From assembly GCA_035495435.1 (NCBI GenBank), contig DATJFV010000050.1, positions 1 to 35,741 on the forward strand: DNA of 35,741 nt. Reading direction: 5' to 3'. The notes below the pieces were generated by a model. It was not told the DNA's origin and ran no database searches. It saw only the letters and a program-made list of their open reading frames with translations. This document shows, piece by piece, positions 1 to 6,664 of the stretch. The DNA comes from JBDSKH01 sp035495435. GTDB lineage: Bacteria > Actinomycetota > Actinomycetes > Actinomycetales > Microbacteriaceae. The translations under genes and the position numbers were made by a program. The stretch's first letter is position 1; every line of letters begins with the position of its first letter.

Positions 1-417
1 GCCCTGTCGGCTCGCCCGTCGCTGCCACGGCTCACGATCGCGGTCGGAGTGACGCAGCTGGCGTTCCATGCGGCGTTCTCGACCCTCGGCGAGGCGGCCA
101 TCGCATCCGCACCGCATGTGCACGGCGTGATCGAGGTGGGCGCTCCCGCTCACAGCCACGTCGACTCTCCGCTGATGTGGCTGAGCCACGCCGCCGCCGG
201 TGTCGTCACCCTGGTACTGCTGCGCGGTGCGGAAACCGCTGCCTGGCGTCTGCTGGCCGAGTTCGCTCGTCTCGTCCTCGCGCCGTTCTCGGTGCCTGTG
301 CCGCTGCCCGCCCTCGCCCGCCCGATCACCACCCCGGCCGGGCGCGTCGTCAGCCTCACCGCGCGACTTCTCGACCGAGCAGTATCTCGGCGCGGGCCTC
401 CCCTGTCTCACGCGTAA
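1..417 (+). CDS. C-terminal part of a membrane protein next to copC (5' end outside window)
   Basis: The reading frame is open from base 1, so only the last 138 residues are present and the start lies upstream. A GTG at 49 could start a shorter protein, but the frame continues in front of it without a stop. A His-containing stretch (HVHG, then AHSHVDSP) is followed by a hydrophobic segment (roughly LSHAAAGVVTLVLLRG) and a basic, Pro-rich cytoplasmic-looking tail. I do not recognise a named family. It ends 37 bases before copC on the same strand, so the two may share an operon; with the clustered histidines this suggests a role in copper or other metal handling. That role is inference from context only. 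Confidence 0.6.
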   Translation, partial: ALSARPSLPRLTIAVGVTQLAFHAAFSTLGEAAIASAPHVHGVIEVGAPAHSHVDSPLMWLSHAAAGVVTLVLLRGAETAAWRLLAEFARLVLAPFSVPVPLPALARPITTPAGRVVSLTARLLDRAVSRRGPPLSHA

Positions 418-454
418 CCGAATTCCCCTTACGCCTGAGACAGGAAGAACACCT

Positions 455-1075
455 ATGAAGAAGAAGTACCTCGCGCTCGGCGGCGCTCTGCTCGCCGGCG
501 CACTGACGCTGTCGGCACCCCTCGCCGCGAGCGCGCACGACGAGTTGATCGACTCGACGCCGAAGAACGGGCAGACGCTCACCACGCTGCCCGAGACGTT
601 CAGCGTCACCATGAACGAACCGCTGCTCACCCTCGACGGCAGCAACGCGTTCGCTCTGCAGGTCACCGACGCCGCCGGCAACTACTACGGCGACGGATGC
701 CTCACCGAAGACAGCGCGACGCTGTCAACACCCGCGGCACTCGGTGCCGCCGGGTCGTACACGCTGAAGTGGCAGGTGGTGTCGAACGACGGGCACCCGG
801 TGAGCGGCGAGATCCCGTTCACCTGGCAGCCGTCGGCCGACGCCCAGCTCTCGCCGGCGCTCGCCGCGCCTCCGGTCTGCGGCGAGGACCCGCAGCCGGT
901 GGTCACCGACGAGCCGACCAGCGCGCCCACGTCGCAACCGTCGCCGAGCGCGGAGGCGCCCGCGGCATCCGCCATCGACCCCGCCCTGGTGGGCTGGATC
1001 GGCGGCGGTGTGCTCGCCGCGGGCCTCGTGGTCGCCGCAGCGATCCTGATCGCGTCGCGCCGCCGACGGGGCTGA
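455..1075 (+). CDS. copC: CopC-domain copper-binding protein, membrane anchored
   Basis: A 206-residue exported protein of the CopC/YobA family, which binds copper outside the membrane. The signal peptide runs to ASA at residue 27, so His28 becomes the first residue of the mature chain; an N-terminal His is a copper ligand in this family. The sequence then follows the family pattern (SAHDELIDSTPKNGQTL), and a second likely ligand is His114 in SNDGHPVSGE. A Pro/Ser/Thr-rich linker (about 140-172) leads to a C-terminal membrane helix (about 176-200) and a basic tail, so it is probably held on the outer face of the membrane. The start at 455 is set by AGGAAG seven bases upstream; the frame extends further 5' but that part is not CopC-like. 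A strong hairpin follows the gene. Confidence 0.85.
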   Translation: MKKKYLALGGALLAGALTLSAPLAASAHDELIDSTPKNGQTLTTLPETFSVTMNEPLLTLDGSNAFALQVTDAAGNYYGDGCLTEDSATLSTPAALGAAGSYTLKWQVVSNDGHPVSGEIPFTWQPSADAQLSPALAAPPVCGEDPQPVVTDEPTSAPTSQPSPSAEAPAASAIDPALVGWIGGGVLAAGLVVAAAILIASRRRRG

Positions 1076-1091
1076 CGCCCGACCTGACAGA

Positions 1092-1125
1092 AACGCCCCG
1101 CCCGGTTCACTCCGGGCGGGGCGTT
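1092..1125. terminator. Bidirectional intrinsic terminator between copC and clpP2
   Basis: A perfect 14-bp stem (1092-1105 with 1112-1125) closes a six-base loop. The stem ends are AA and TT, and TTCTT follows on the plus side, so it can terminate copC on the plus strand and the clpP operon arriving from the other side. Confidence 0.8.
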
Positions 1126-1139
1126 CTTGTCAGATCGCG

Positions 1140-1814
1140 CTACTTCGCGGTGAGCGCAGCCTGCACGTTCTTGCGGCTGGTCAGCACCTGATCGATGAGG
1201 CCGTAGTCGAGGGCCTCCTGCGCCGACAGGATCTTGTCGCGCTCGATGTCCTTGTTGATCTGCTCCTGGCTGACGTTCGAGTGACGCGCCAGCGTCTCCT
1301 CGAGCCAGGTGCGCATGCGCAGCACCTCGGCCGCCTGGATCTCGATGTCGGACGCCTGACCGCGACCCGCCTCACCCGTCGCCGGCTGGTGGATCAGCAC
1401 GCGCGCGTTCTGCAGCGCCAGGCGCTTGCCGGGCGTGCCGGCAGCCGCGATGACCGCCGCGGCCGACGCTGCCTGACCGAGCACCGTGGTCTGGATCTGC
1501 GGACGGATGTACTGCATCGTGTCGTAGATCGCCGTCATCGCGGTGAACGAGCCGCCGGGGCTGTTGATGTACATGACGATGTCGCGGTCGGGGTCCATCG
1601 ACTCGAGCACCAGCAGCTGGGCCATGATGTCGTCGGCCGACGCGTCGTCGACCTGCACGCCGAGGAAGATGATGCGGTCTTCGAACAGCTTCGCGTACGG
1701 GTCCTGGCGCTTGAAGCCGTAGGCGGTGCGCTCCTCGAAGCTCGGCAGGATGTACCGGCTCGACGGCATGCGGGAGGCGAGATCGCCACCGGCCATGAAG
1801 GTGGGGGTTTCCAT
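1140..1814 (-). CDS. clpP2: ATP-dependent Clp protease proteolytic subunit 2
   Basis: Serine peptidase of family S14. In actinobacteria ClpP1 and ClpP2 form a mixed tetradecamer that degrades substrates unfolded by ClpX or ClpC1. The 224 residues show the catalytic triad: Ser117 in GQAASAAAV, His142 in LIHQP and Asp193 in IERD. The His-Asp spacing of 51 residues is typical of ClpP2 and distinguishes it from the neighbouring ClpP1. The N-terminal 20-30 residues precede SRYILPSFEER and are likely a propeptide. It lies 11 bases after clpP1, and its ribosome binding site (GTAGGAGA) overlaps the clpP1 stop, so the two are co-transcribed and probably translationally coupled. No clpX follows; the next gene is convergent copC. 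Confidence 0.96.
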   Translation of the reverse strand: METPTFMAGGDLASRMPSSRYILPSFEERTAYGFKRQDPYAKLFEDRIIFLGVQVDDASADDIMAQLLVLESMDPDRDIVMYINSPGGSFTAMTAIYDTMQYIRPQIQTTVLGQAASAAAVIAAAGTPGKRLALQNARVLIHQPATGEAGRGQASDIEIQAAEVLRMRTWLEETLARHSNVSQEQINKDIERDKILSAQEALDYGLIDQVLTSRKNVQAALTAK

Positions 1815-1825
1815 GATCTGTTCTC

Positions 1826-2416
1826 CTACTTGCTCTCGGTCGTTCCGCCGCCGCCGACGACGTCGGCCGCCGACTCGCGGATGTGGTCCACGAACCCGTA
1901 CTCCAGCGCCTCCTGCGCGCTGAACCAGCGGTCGCGGTCACCGTCGGCGTTGATCTGCTCAACCGTCTTGCCGGTCTGGGCCGCCGTGATCTCAGCCAGA
2001 CGCTTCTTCATGTCGAGGATCAGCGCGGCCTGAGTCTGGATATCGGACGACGTGCCGCCGAAGCCGCCGTGCGGCTGGTGCAGCAGCACCCGCGCGTTCG
2101 GGGTGATGTAGCGCTTGCCCTTCGTGCCGGCGGTCAGCAGCAGCTGCCCCATCGAGGCTGCCATGCCGATGCCGACGGTGACGATGTCGTTGGGCACGTA
2201 CTGCATGGTGTCGTAGATCGCCATGCCGGCCGTGATCGAGCCGCCGGGGCTGTTGATGTAGAGGTAGATGTCTTTCTTGTCATCGTCGGCCGCGAGCAGC
2301 AGCAGCTTCGCCGCGATCTCGTTCGAGTTGTCGTCGCGCACCTCCGACCCGAGCCAGATGATGCGCTCCTTGAGCAGACGATCGAAGACACTCGGCTGGA
2401 ATGTCGGTTCGGCCAT
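1826..2416 (-). CDS. clpP1: ATP-dependent Clp protease proteolytic subunit 1
   Basis: 196-residue S14 peptidase, partner of ClpP2 in the mixed Clp proteolytic core. Catalytic residues are Ser88 (GIGMAASMG), His113 (LLHQPHGG) and Asp162 (GDRD); the 49-residue His-Asp spacing matches canonical ClpP. The substrate-strand motif YINSPGGS is present. The start at 2416 is fixed by AAGGAGT about eight bases upstream; the open frame extends much further but is then low-complexity Arg/Pro sequence with no Clp similarity. It is the first gene of a clpP1-clpP2 operon. The divergent TPR gene starts 93 bases away, so both promoters must lie in 2417-2508. Confidence 0.96.
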   Translation of the reverse strand: MAEPTFQPSVFDRLLKERIIWLGSEVRDDNSNEIAAKLLLLAADDDKKDIYLYINSPGGSITAGMAIYDTMQYVPNDIVTVGIGMAASMGQLLLTAGTKGKRYITPNARVLLHQPHGGFGGTSSDIQTQAALILDMKKRLAEITAAQTGKTVEQINADGDRDRWFSAQEALEYGFVDHIRESAADVVGGGGTTESK

Positions 2417-2508
2417 GGGGTGGGACTCCTTGTCGTGAGGCTTGGTGTCGAATCTACCGGCGGCGCTTCGCCCGTTCGGCCGTGTTCGCTTCGGGCAGAG
2501 TGGGGCGC

Positions 2509-2985
2509 ATGGATGACTGGCAGCGACAGGTCGACGAGGTGTGGGCGCGCGCCGACGCGTTGGGCGCGCAGGGTGTGACGGATGCGATGGACGCGCTGGC
2601 AGAGTCAGCTCCCGACCCGGCGCTGGCGGCCTTCGAACGCGCCGGCGCCCGCGACTCCGCCGGCCTCGAGTCGGATGCCGAACCCCTGTACCGCGAAGCC
2701 CTGCGGCTCGGCCTGCCCGATGCGGAACGGGCGCAGTGCACCATCCAGCTCGCCTCGACCCTGCGCAACCTCGGCCGCGCGGAGGAGTCGCTCGAACTCC
2801 TCGCCACCATCCCGCCCGAGCACGAGTACGCCGGGGCGGCCGCCGCCTTCCGCGCCCTCGCGCTGGTGTCGCTCGGCCGGACGCCCGAGGCGGTGCGGGA
2901 GTTGCTGCACGCCCTCGCGCCGACACTCCCCCGCTACCAGCGCTCAGTGCGCGCCTACGCCGACGACCTATCATCCCTGACATGA
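2509..2985 (+). CDS. Small tetratricopeptide-repeat protein
   Basis: 158 residues, almost entirely alpha-helical, with helix pairs resembling the TPR_5 type: ESDAEPLYREALRLGL, then AQCTIQLASTLRNLGRAEES, then AFRALALVSLGRTPEAVREL. The middle repeat has the G/A/L pattern of a TPR. No catalytic motif is visible, so it is probably a protein-interaction scaffold. The start at 2509 (MDDWQRQVDEVWARAD) is preferred over an upstream in-frame ATG because residues before it are Arg-rich and unlike the rest. Its last four bases (ATGA) overlap the start of the following membrane protein gene, so the two form an operon. The pair lies in opposite orientation inside the tig-clpP region. Confidence 0.8.
   Translation: MDDWQRQVDEVWARADALGAQGVTDAMDALAESAPDPALAAFERAGARDSAGLESDAEPLYREALRLGLPDAERAQCTIQLASTLRNLGRAEESLELLATIPPEHEYAGAAAAFRALALVSLGRTPEAVRELLHALAPTLPRYQRSVRAYADDLSSLT
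2969..2974 (+). promoter_or_regulatory. Possible -10 box for the membrane protein gene at 2982
   Basis: TATCAT ends seven bases before the ATG at 2982, the spacing expected for a leaderless transcript. It lies inside the upstream TPR gene, so this gene may be made both from the shared mRNA and from its own start. Confidence 0.4.
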
Positions 2986-3410
2986 CCCGGTTGCGCGCCC
3001 TGGCGTGGGGGGCACTGCGTCCGCTCGCGATCGTGGCTCCGGTGGCGCTGGTGCTCTGCTCGGGGGTGCTGCCGCCGGCACGGCCGGAGACGGGATGGGC
3101 GACGCTTCCGGTGACGACGCTGGTGCTGGCGGCGATGCTGATGCTGGCGCTGCTGGCGTTGGCGCGAAGCTTCTCGATCCGCGCACTGCGCACCGGGGTC
3201 GCCGGTGTCACCGAGCGCGAGGCCGGGGTGATCGCCCTGCTGACGTTCCTCGTGGCGTGGTGGTGCCTCGGCCTGTCTCTGCTGGCGCATGGGCCGGGCG
3301 AGGGAGACGGGCTCGGGTCGCTGGCCTACATCCACGGGATGTTCGGCACGATCGTCTGCACGGGGGTGCTGTTCGCCTGGGCCGTGCGGCGGCCGCGGGC
3401 TACCGGGTGA
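2982..3410 (+). CDS. Small four-helix membrane protein
   Basis: 142 residues with four hydrophobic segments: LRPLAIVAPVALVLCSGVL, then LPVTTLVLAAMLMLALLALA, then VIALLTFLVAWWCLGLSLL, then GMFGTIVCTGVLFAWAV. No family is recognised. Translation is probably coupled to the TPR gene through the ATGA overlap at 2982-2985, so the two products may work together at the membrane. Its end overlaps the end of the convergent DUF1697 gene by 11 bases. Confidence 0.75.
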   Translation: MTRLRALAWGALRPLAIVAPVALVLCSGVLPPARPETGWATLPVTTLVLAAMLMLALLALARSFSIRALRTGVAGVTEREAGVIALLTFLVAWWCLGLSLLAHGPGEGDGLGSLAYIHGMFGTIVCTGVLFAWAVRRPRATG

Positions 3411-3915
3411 GCTTCTCGAGGGTGTTGAGGTTGCGGGTGGTCAGCCACGGCTTGTGCCTCGACGCCGACTGGGCCTTGCCCATCGCGCTGTCAAGGGTGC
3501 TGCCCTTCGGCACCGTCCAGTAGATGACGCCCGGCCCCTCCTTGGCCTGCTCGATGGCCGGGTCGAGGTCGACGGCGAGCAGGTCGTCGCGCACCGAGTC
3601 CTTCTCGACGAACACCACGTACGCGTGCCGTTCGTCGCTGCGCGGATACGGGTACCCGGCGATGATCTTCTCGATCTGGGCAACGCTCAGCACGTGCACC
3701 CACGCTTCGTAGCCGAAAGCCGCCCGCAGCGCCTGCTCGAGCCGACCCTTGGCGGCTGCCGCGGCATCCGTCGTCGTGAACAGCACGTTGCCGCTGGCCA
3801 GCACCGTCTTCACGTCGTCGTAGCCGAGCTCGCGGACGACCGCGGACAGCTCGGCCATCTTCATGCTCACCCCGCCGACGTTCACCCCGCGCAGCAGCCC
3901 CACGTACTTCGTCAC
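3400..3915 (-). CDS. DUF1697 family protein
   Basis: 171 residues matching DUF1697 from the first residues: a start resembling YVGLLRGVNVGG, then the VKTVLASGNVLF motif. The family is widespread in bacteria, lacks an established biochemical role, and is usually a stand-alone cytosolic protein. The GTG start at 3915 follows a TAGGGT box by six bases with no Shine-Dalgarno, which suggests a leaderless message. It sits downstream of tig on the same strand, separated by a large inverted repeat, so it is probably a separate transcript. The 3' end overlaps the convergent membrane-protein gene. Confidence 0.88.
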   Translation of the reverse strand: MTKYVGLLRGVNVGGVSMKMAELSAVVRELGYDDVKTVLASGNVLFTTTDAAAAAKGRLEQALRAAFGYEAWVHVLSVAQIEKIIAGYPYPRSDERHAYVVFVEKDSVRDDLLAVDLDPAIEQAKEGPGVIYWTVPKGSTLDSAMGKAQSASRHKPWLTTRNLNTLEKLTR

Positions 3916-3921
3916 GAGGTC

Positions 3922-3927
3922 ACCCTA
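3922..3927 (-). promoter_or_regulatory. -10 box for DUF1697 gene, leaderless spacing
   Basis: On the minus strand TAGGGT is followed by six bases (GACCTC) and the GTG start at 3915. No ribosome binding site is visible. Confidence 0.55.
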
Positions 3928-3934
3928 GAACGCG

Positions 3935-3992
3935 TCGAGCCGTCACTTGTGCAGGTCCCCGTCGCCGGGAAGATGCGAAAGTGACGGCTCGA
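3935..3992. repeat. 58-bp imperfect palindrome between tig and DUF1697
   Basis: Perfect 14-bp outer arms (3935-3948 and 3979-3992; TCGAGCCGTCACTT and its complement) enclose 30 bases whose edges can also pair imperfectly, giving a long potential hairpin. It has no T tract, so it is not a classic terminator. A related element with the same CGTCACTT / AAGTGACG core lies at 6433-6478. Confidence 0.7.
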
Positions 3993-4002
3993 AGGCGTGG
4001 GC

Positions 4003-5409
4003 CTACTTGTGGTCGTGCCCGTAGTGCTCGTGGCCGGCCTTGCGGCCGTGCGCATCGCGGCCTCCGGCGGGCGCGTGGCCGGCGGCCTGCTCGACGAACT
4101 CGGCCGCGTCGCCCGACTCGTCGTTGTTGAGAGCCGCGGCGGTGAACGCGCTGACGTCGACCGACTTGCCCGCCGTGTCGACGACCTTCGACTTGCTGAG
4201 CACGTAGGCCAGCGCCTTCGAGCGCGCGACCTCACCGATCATCGCCGGCAGTTGACCGTTCTGCTGCAGCACCTGGATGAACTCGCCCGGCTCCATGCCG
4301 TACTGCGCCGCGGCCTGCACGAGATAGGAGGTCAGCTCGTTCTGGCCGACCTTGATCTCCTCCTGCTCGGCGATCGCGTCGAGCAGGATCTGCGAGCGGA
4401 ACGTCTTCTCGCTGGACTCGGCGACCTCGGCCCGGTGGGTGTCGTCCTCGAGGCGGTTCTCGTTCTCGAGGTGACGGTGCACCTCGTCGTCGATCAGCTT
4501 CTGGGGAACGGGGATCTCGACCTTCTTCAGCAGCTCGTCGACGATCTTGTCGCGTGCTTGCACGCCCTGACCGAACTGCTTCGACTTGGCCAGCTGCTCG
4601 CGGATGTCGGCGCGCAGCTCTCCGATGGTGTCGAACTGGCTGGCGATCTGGGCGAAGTCGTCGTCGGCGGCGGGCAGTTCGCGCTCCTTCACCGACAGCA
4701 CCTTGACCTCGATCTGGGCGCTCTCGCCCTCGTGGTCGCCGCCGAGGAGCGGCGCCTCGAACGTGGTCTCCTCGCCCGCGGTGAGGGTCTCGAGCGCGTC
4801 GTCGATGCCGTCGATCAGTTCGCCGGAACCGAGCTCGTACGAGATGTTGGACGCCGCGTCGACCTGCTCGCCGCCGATCGTGGCGGTCAGGTCGATGCTG
4901 ACGAAGTCGCCCTTCGTGGCGGGACGGTCGACGGTGACGAGGGTGCCGAAGCGCGACCGCAGGTTCTCGAGCTCGGTCTCCACCTCATCCGGAGTGACGT
5001 CGACCGCGTCGACCTCGAGGGTGAGCTTGTCGTACGCCGGGATGGTGAACTCGGGGCGCACGTCGACCTCGACCGAGAACTGCAGGTCGCCCGAGAAGTC
5101 CTTCTCCTCCGGCCACTGGGTGACGTCGGCCTCGGGGCGGCCGAGCGGACGCAGCTTCTGCTCGTCGGCGGCCTCACGGTAGAACTTGTCGAGCCCGTCG
5201 CTGACGGCGTGGTTCAGCACCTCGGCACGACCGACGCGCTGGTCGATGATGGGCGGCGGCACCTTGCCCTTACGGAAGCCGGGGATGTTCACCTGCTCGG
5301 CGATGTGCTCGTAGGCGTGCTTGATGCTCGGCTTCAGCTCGTCGGGGGTCACGGTGATGTTGAGCTTCACGCGCGTGGGGCTGAGCTTCTCGACGGTCGT
5401 GGCGACCAA
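4003..5409 (-). CDS. tig: Trigger factor, ribosome-associated chaperone with His-rich tail
   Basis: 468 residues. Trigger factor binds the ribosomal exit tunnel and shields nascent chains; its middle domain is an FKBP-type prolyl isomerase. The ribosome-binding signature GFRKGKVP is at 44-51, the isomerase core (KGDFVSIDLTATIGGEQV, then ELGSGELIDGIDDAL) lies around 155-245, and the helical C-terminal chaperone domain follows. The start is TTG at 5409, six bases after AGGAG; the next upstream codons run into the tRNA-Pro gene. The last 25 residues are an extension with six histidines ending in HEHYGHDHK, unlike the acidic tails common in the group. It is upstream of clpP1-clpP2, a common actinobacterial neighbourhood, although other genes separate them here. 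Confidence 0.95.
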   Translation of the reverse strand: MVATTVEKLSPTRVKLNITVTPDELKPSIKHAYEHIAEQVNIPGFRKGKVPPPIIDQRVGRAEVLNHAVSDGLDKFYREAADEQKLRPLGRPEADVTQWPEEKDFSGDLQFSVEVDVRPEFTIPAYDKLTLEVDAVDVTPDEVETELENLRSRFGTLVTVDRPATKGDFVSIDLTATIGGEQVDAASNISYELGSGELIDGIDDALETLTAGEETTFEAPLLGGDHEGESAQIEVKVLSVKERELPAADDDFAQIASQFDTIGELRADIREQLAKSKQFGQGVQARDKIVDELLKKVEIPVPQKLIDDEVHRHLENENRLEDDTHRAEVAESSEKTFRSQILLDAIAEQEEIKVGQNELTSYLVQAAAQYGMEPGEFIQVLQQNGQLPAMIGEVARSKALAYVLSKSKVVDTAGKSVDVSAFTAAALNNDESGDAAEFVEQAAGHAPAGGRDAHGRKAGHEHYGHDHK

Positions 5410-5441
5410 TGGGTACTCCTGAGTTCGGTGATGGTGTGCAG

Positions 5442-5516
5442 TCGGGGCGACAGGATTTGAACCTGCGACCTCCCGCTCCCAAAGCGGGCACTCTAGCCAA
5501 GCTGAGCTACGCCCCG
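5442..5516 (-). tRNA. tRNA-Pro (anticodon TGG)
   Basis: Minus-strand cloverleaf: acceptor CGGGGCG pairs with CGCCCCG, anticodon stem CCCGC/GCGGG holds loop TTTGGGA (anticodon TGG), and the T-arm is GCAGG TTCAAAT CCTGT. Discriminator A at 5442; CCA is not encoded. It ends 32 bases before the tig start on the same strand, so processing of a shared transcript is possible. Confidence 0.95.
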
Positions 5517-5543
5517 CGGTCCTGGCGGAAAAAGGCCTCGCAC

Positions 5544-5549
5544 AGTCTA
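5544..5549 (-). promoter_or_regulatory. Probable -10 box for tRNA-Pro
   Basis: TAGACT on the minus strand lies 27 bases before the first tRNA base, allowing a leader of about 20 bases. No convincing -35 box is visible; the intergenic repeat begins just upstream. Confidence 0.45.
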
Positions 5550-5560
5550 GCGGCCCCGCT

Positions 5561-5625
5561 GGTTGAGTAGCCGCGAAGCGGCGTACCCCGTCGGTTGAGT
5601 AGCCGCGAAGCGGCGTATCGAAACC
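5561..5625. repeat. Two tandem copies of an intergenic palindromic repeat
   Basis: Copy 1 (5561-5585) and copy 2 (5593-5625) share 25 identical bases beginning GGTTGAGTAGCCGCGAAGCG; the centre CCGC-GAA-GCGG is palindromic. Copy 2 continues to TATCGAAACC, the full element. Related copies are at 5864-5902 and 12383-12415. They occur at gene ends or in gaps, as expected for a REP-like dispersed element. Confidence 0.8.
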
Positions 5626-5677
5626 ACGCCGCACCGGTTCACGGGATTTGTCGGTGCGCCTGCGCACACTGGTTCAC

Positions 5678-5851
5678 ATGGCAGATGTCGAGATCATGGA
5701 AGTGCGGGCATTCGAGCCCCGATGCCTCGACTGCGGCGAAACCGGCCCCATCGAGACCAGCGCGTTCTTCGCGATGGCGTGGGAAGAGGGGCATGTGTGC
5801 GTCGCAGTGCGCATCGACTCCGAAGAGGTGGAGCTGGCCCGCGCCGGTTGA
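5678..5851 (+). CDS. Small hypothetical protein with a CxxC motif
   Basis: 57 residues starting MADVEIMEVRAFEPRC; the single CLDC pair could bind metal or form a disulfide but no second pair is present. No family is recognised. The frame extends upstream to 5648, but the start at 5678 fits the better-behaved N terminus. The stop codon TGA falls in GGTTGAG, the first bases of a partial copy of the local repeat, and a full copy begins 12 bases later. Coding-like composition supports it moderately; homologues would decide. Confidence 0.5.
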   Translation: MADVEIMEVRAFEPRCLDCGETGPIETSAFFAMAWEEGHVCVAVRIDSEEVELARAG

Positions 5852-5863
5852 GGACCCTCCGTC

Positions 5864-5902
5864 GGTTGAGTAGCGAGCGCGAAGCGCACGCGTATCGAAA
5901 CC
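5864..5902. repeat. Intergenic palindromic repeat, longer variant
   Basis: Runs from GGTTGAGTAG to TATCGAAACC with a longer palindromic centre (GCGCGAAGCGC region) than the copies at 5561-5625. Preceded at 5846 by a truncated GGTTGAG that supplies the stop of the preceding small gene. Confidence 0.75.
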
Positions 5903-5978
5903 CTTGTGCCATTCCCACAACGTGAGCGCGGCACCATTTGGTCAGCTTCGTCAATGGCCCAGCCCGCGCTCCCGCACC

Positions 5979-5984
5979 TAGCGT
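5979..5984 (+). promoter_or_regulatory. -10 box for the small gene at 5992, leaderless spacing
   Basis: TAGCGT, seven bases, then ATG at 5992. GAGG also lies in the gap, so weak Shine-Dalgarno use cannot be excluded. Confidence 0.45.
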
Positions 5985-5991
5985 CGAGGTC

Positions 5992-6168
5992 ATGCGCCTG
6001 AGCCTCGACATCGACCTGGACCTGCTGACCGGTGACCACGCGACCGAGGTGGGTCGCATCCTCAGGTACTGGGGCGGGGCGATGAAGCAGCTCGACCTGA
6101 CGCAGCCGCTGCAGTACGAACTCTCCGACTCGGAGTACCGCACCGTCGGGATGCTGAAGCTCGGCTAG
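5992..6168 (+). CDS. Small conserved-looking hypothetical protein
   Basis: 58 residues (MRLSLDIDLDLLTGDHATEV, then a helical segment with RYWGGAMKQ and a C-terminal YELSDSEYRTVGMLKLG). No membrane segment, no cysteines, no recognised domain. The start at 5992 is preferred over 5938 because a -10-like box sits seven bases before it and the upstream codons look random. The stop codon TAG is the first three bases of the TAGACT box in front of tRNA-Gly, so the two genes abut with no spacer. Confidence 0.6.
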   Translation: MRLSLDIDLDLLTGDHATEVGRILRYWGGAMKQLDLTQPLQYELSDSEYRTVGMLKLG

Positions 6169-6171
6169 ACT
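6166..6171 (+). promoter_or_regulatory. Probable -10 box for tRNA-Gly overlapping a stop codon
   Basis: TAGACT begins with the TAG stop of the preceding small gene and ends 14 bases before the tRNA, fitting a leader of about seven bases. Confidence 0.45.
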
Positions 6172-6185
6172 TCCGAGGCACCTTC

Positions 6186-6259
6186 GGGGCGGTAGCTCAA
6201 TGGTAGAGCCTCAGTCTTCCAAACTGATTACGCGGGTTCGATTCCCGTCCGCCCCTCCA
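6186..6259 (+). tRNA. tRNA-Gly (anticodon TCC), CCA encoded
   Basis: Acceptor GGGGCGG pairs with CCGCCCC; anticodon stem TCAGT/ACTGA holds loop CTTCCAA (anticodon TCC); T-arm GCGGG TTCGATT CCCGT. Discriminator T at 6256 is followed by an encoded CCA (6257-6259), unlike the tRNA-Pro in this window. Confidence 0.95.
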
Positions 6260-6664
6260 CATCCCCCCGTCCCGATCGGATCGGTTCGCAGAAGTCGGGT
6301 CCGCTCGCCGCGTTCCACGAGTCTCGCTGACGTGAGCGTGCGCGAACGCGCCAACGACTTCGGCACGGCGACCTGCGAGCTCTGGCTTCCGCTCGAGCCG
6401 GCCTGTGCGGGCCGAGCCCCGGCCCGCCGAGACGTCACTTCGACAGGTTCACGCACTGGGGAACATGTTGAAGTGACGGTTCGAGGAGCGCCGCGCCGGT
6501 TCGGCGCGCTCCCGAAACTGTGACACCTGATCGAGCGTGATGTCGCAGCCACTCGTCTCGGACGACGCGACACCGCGAGAGCGGAGCCCAGCCCGGCGTG
6601 CCCTCGCCATTCACCCCGCGATGGCGCATGATGAGAACTCAGGATCACTCGATCGCGGGGGCAC
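6260..6664. other. 405-base stretch without a convincing gene
   Basis: No frame here has protein-like composition in either strand. The only structure seen is the inverted repeat at 6433-6478. The 3' end must hold the promoter of the carboxypeptidase gene at 6665, but no clear -10/-35 pair stands out; GCGGGGG just before the ATG may be a poor ribosome binding site. Confidence 0.6.
6433..6478. repeat. Imperfect palindrome related to that at 3935-3992
   Basis: Arms 6433-6445 and 6466-6478 (CGTCACTTCGACA and its complement with one G-T wobble) around a 20-base spacer. It shares CGTCACTT, CAGGTTC/CAGGTCC, GGGAA-ATG and GAAGTGACGG with the element downstream of tig, in the same order, so the two look like diverged copies. 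Confidence 0.6.

Noticed and set aside
2417..3211. Long N-terminal extension of clpP1
   Set aside because: The extension is Arg/Pro/Ser low complexity, opposite the TPR gene, and a good ribosome binding site marks the real start at 2416.
5561..5902. CRISPR array
   Set aside because: The repeats are few, irregularly spaced, variable in length and palindromic; no regular spacers and no cas genes are present.
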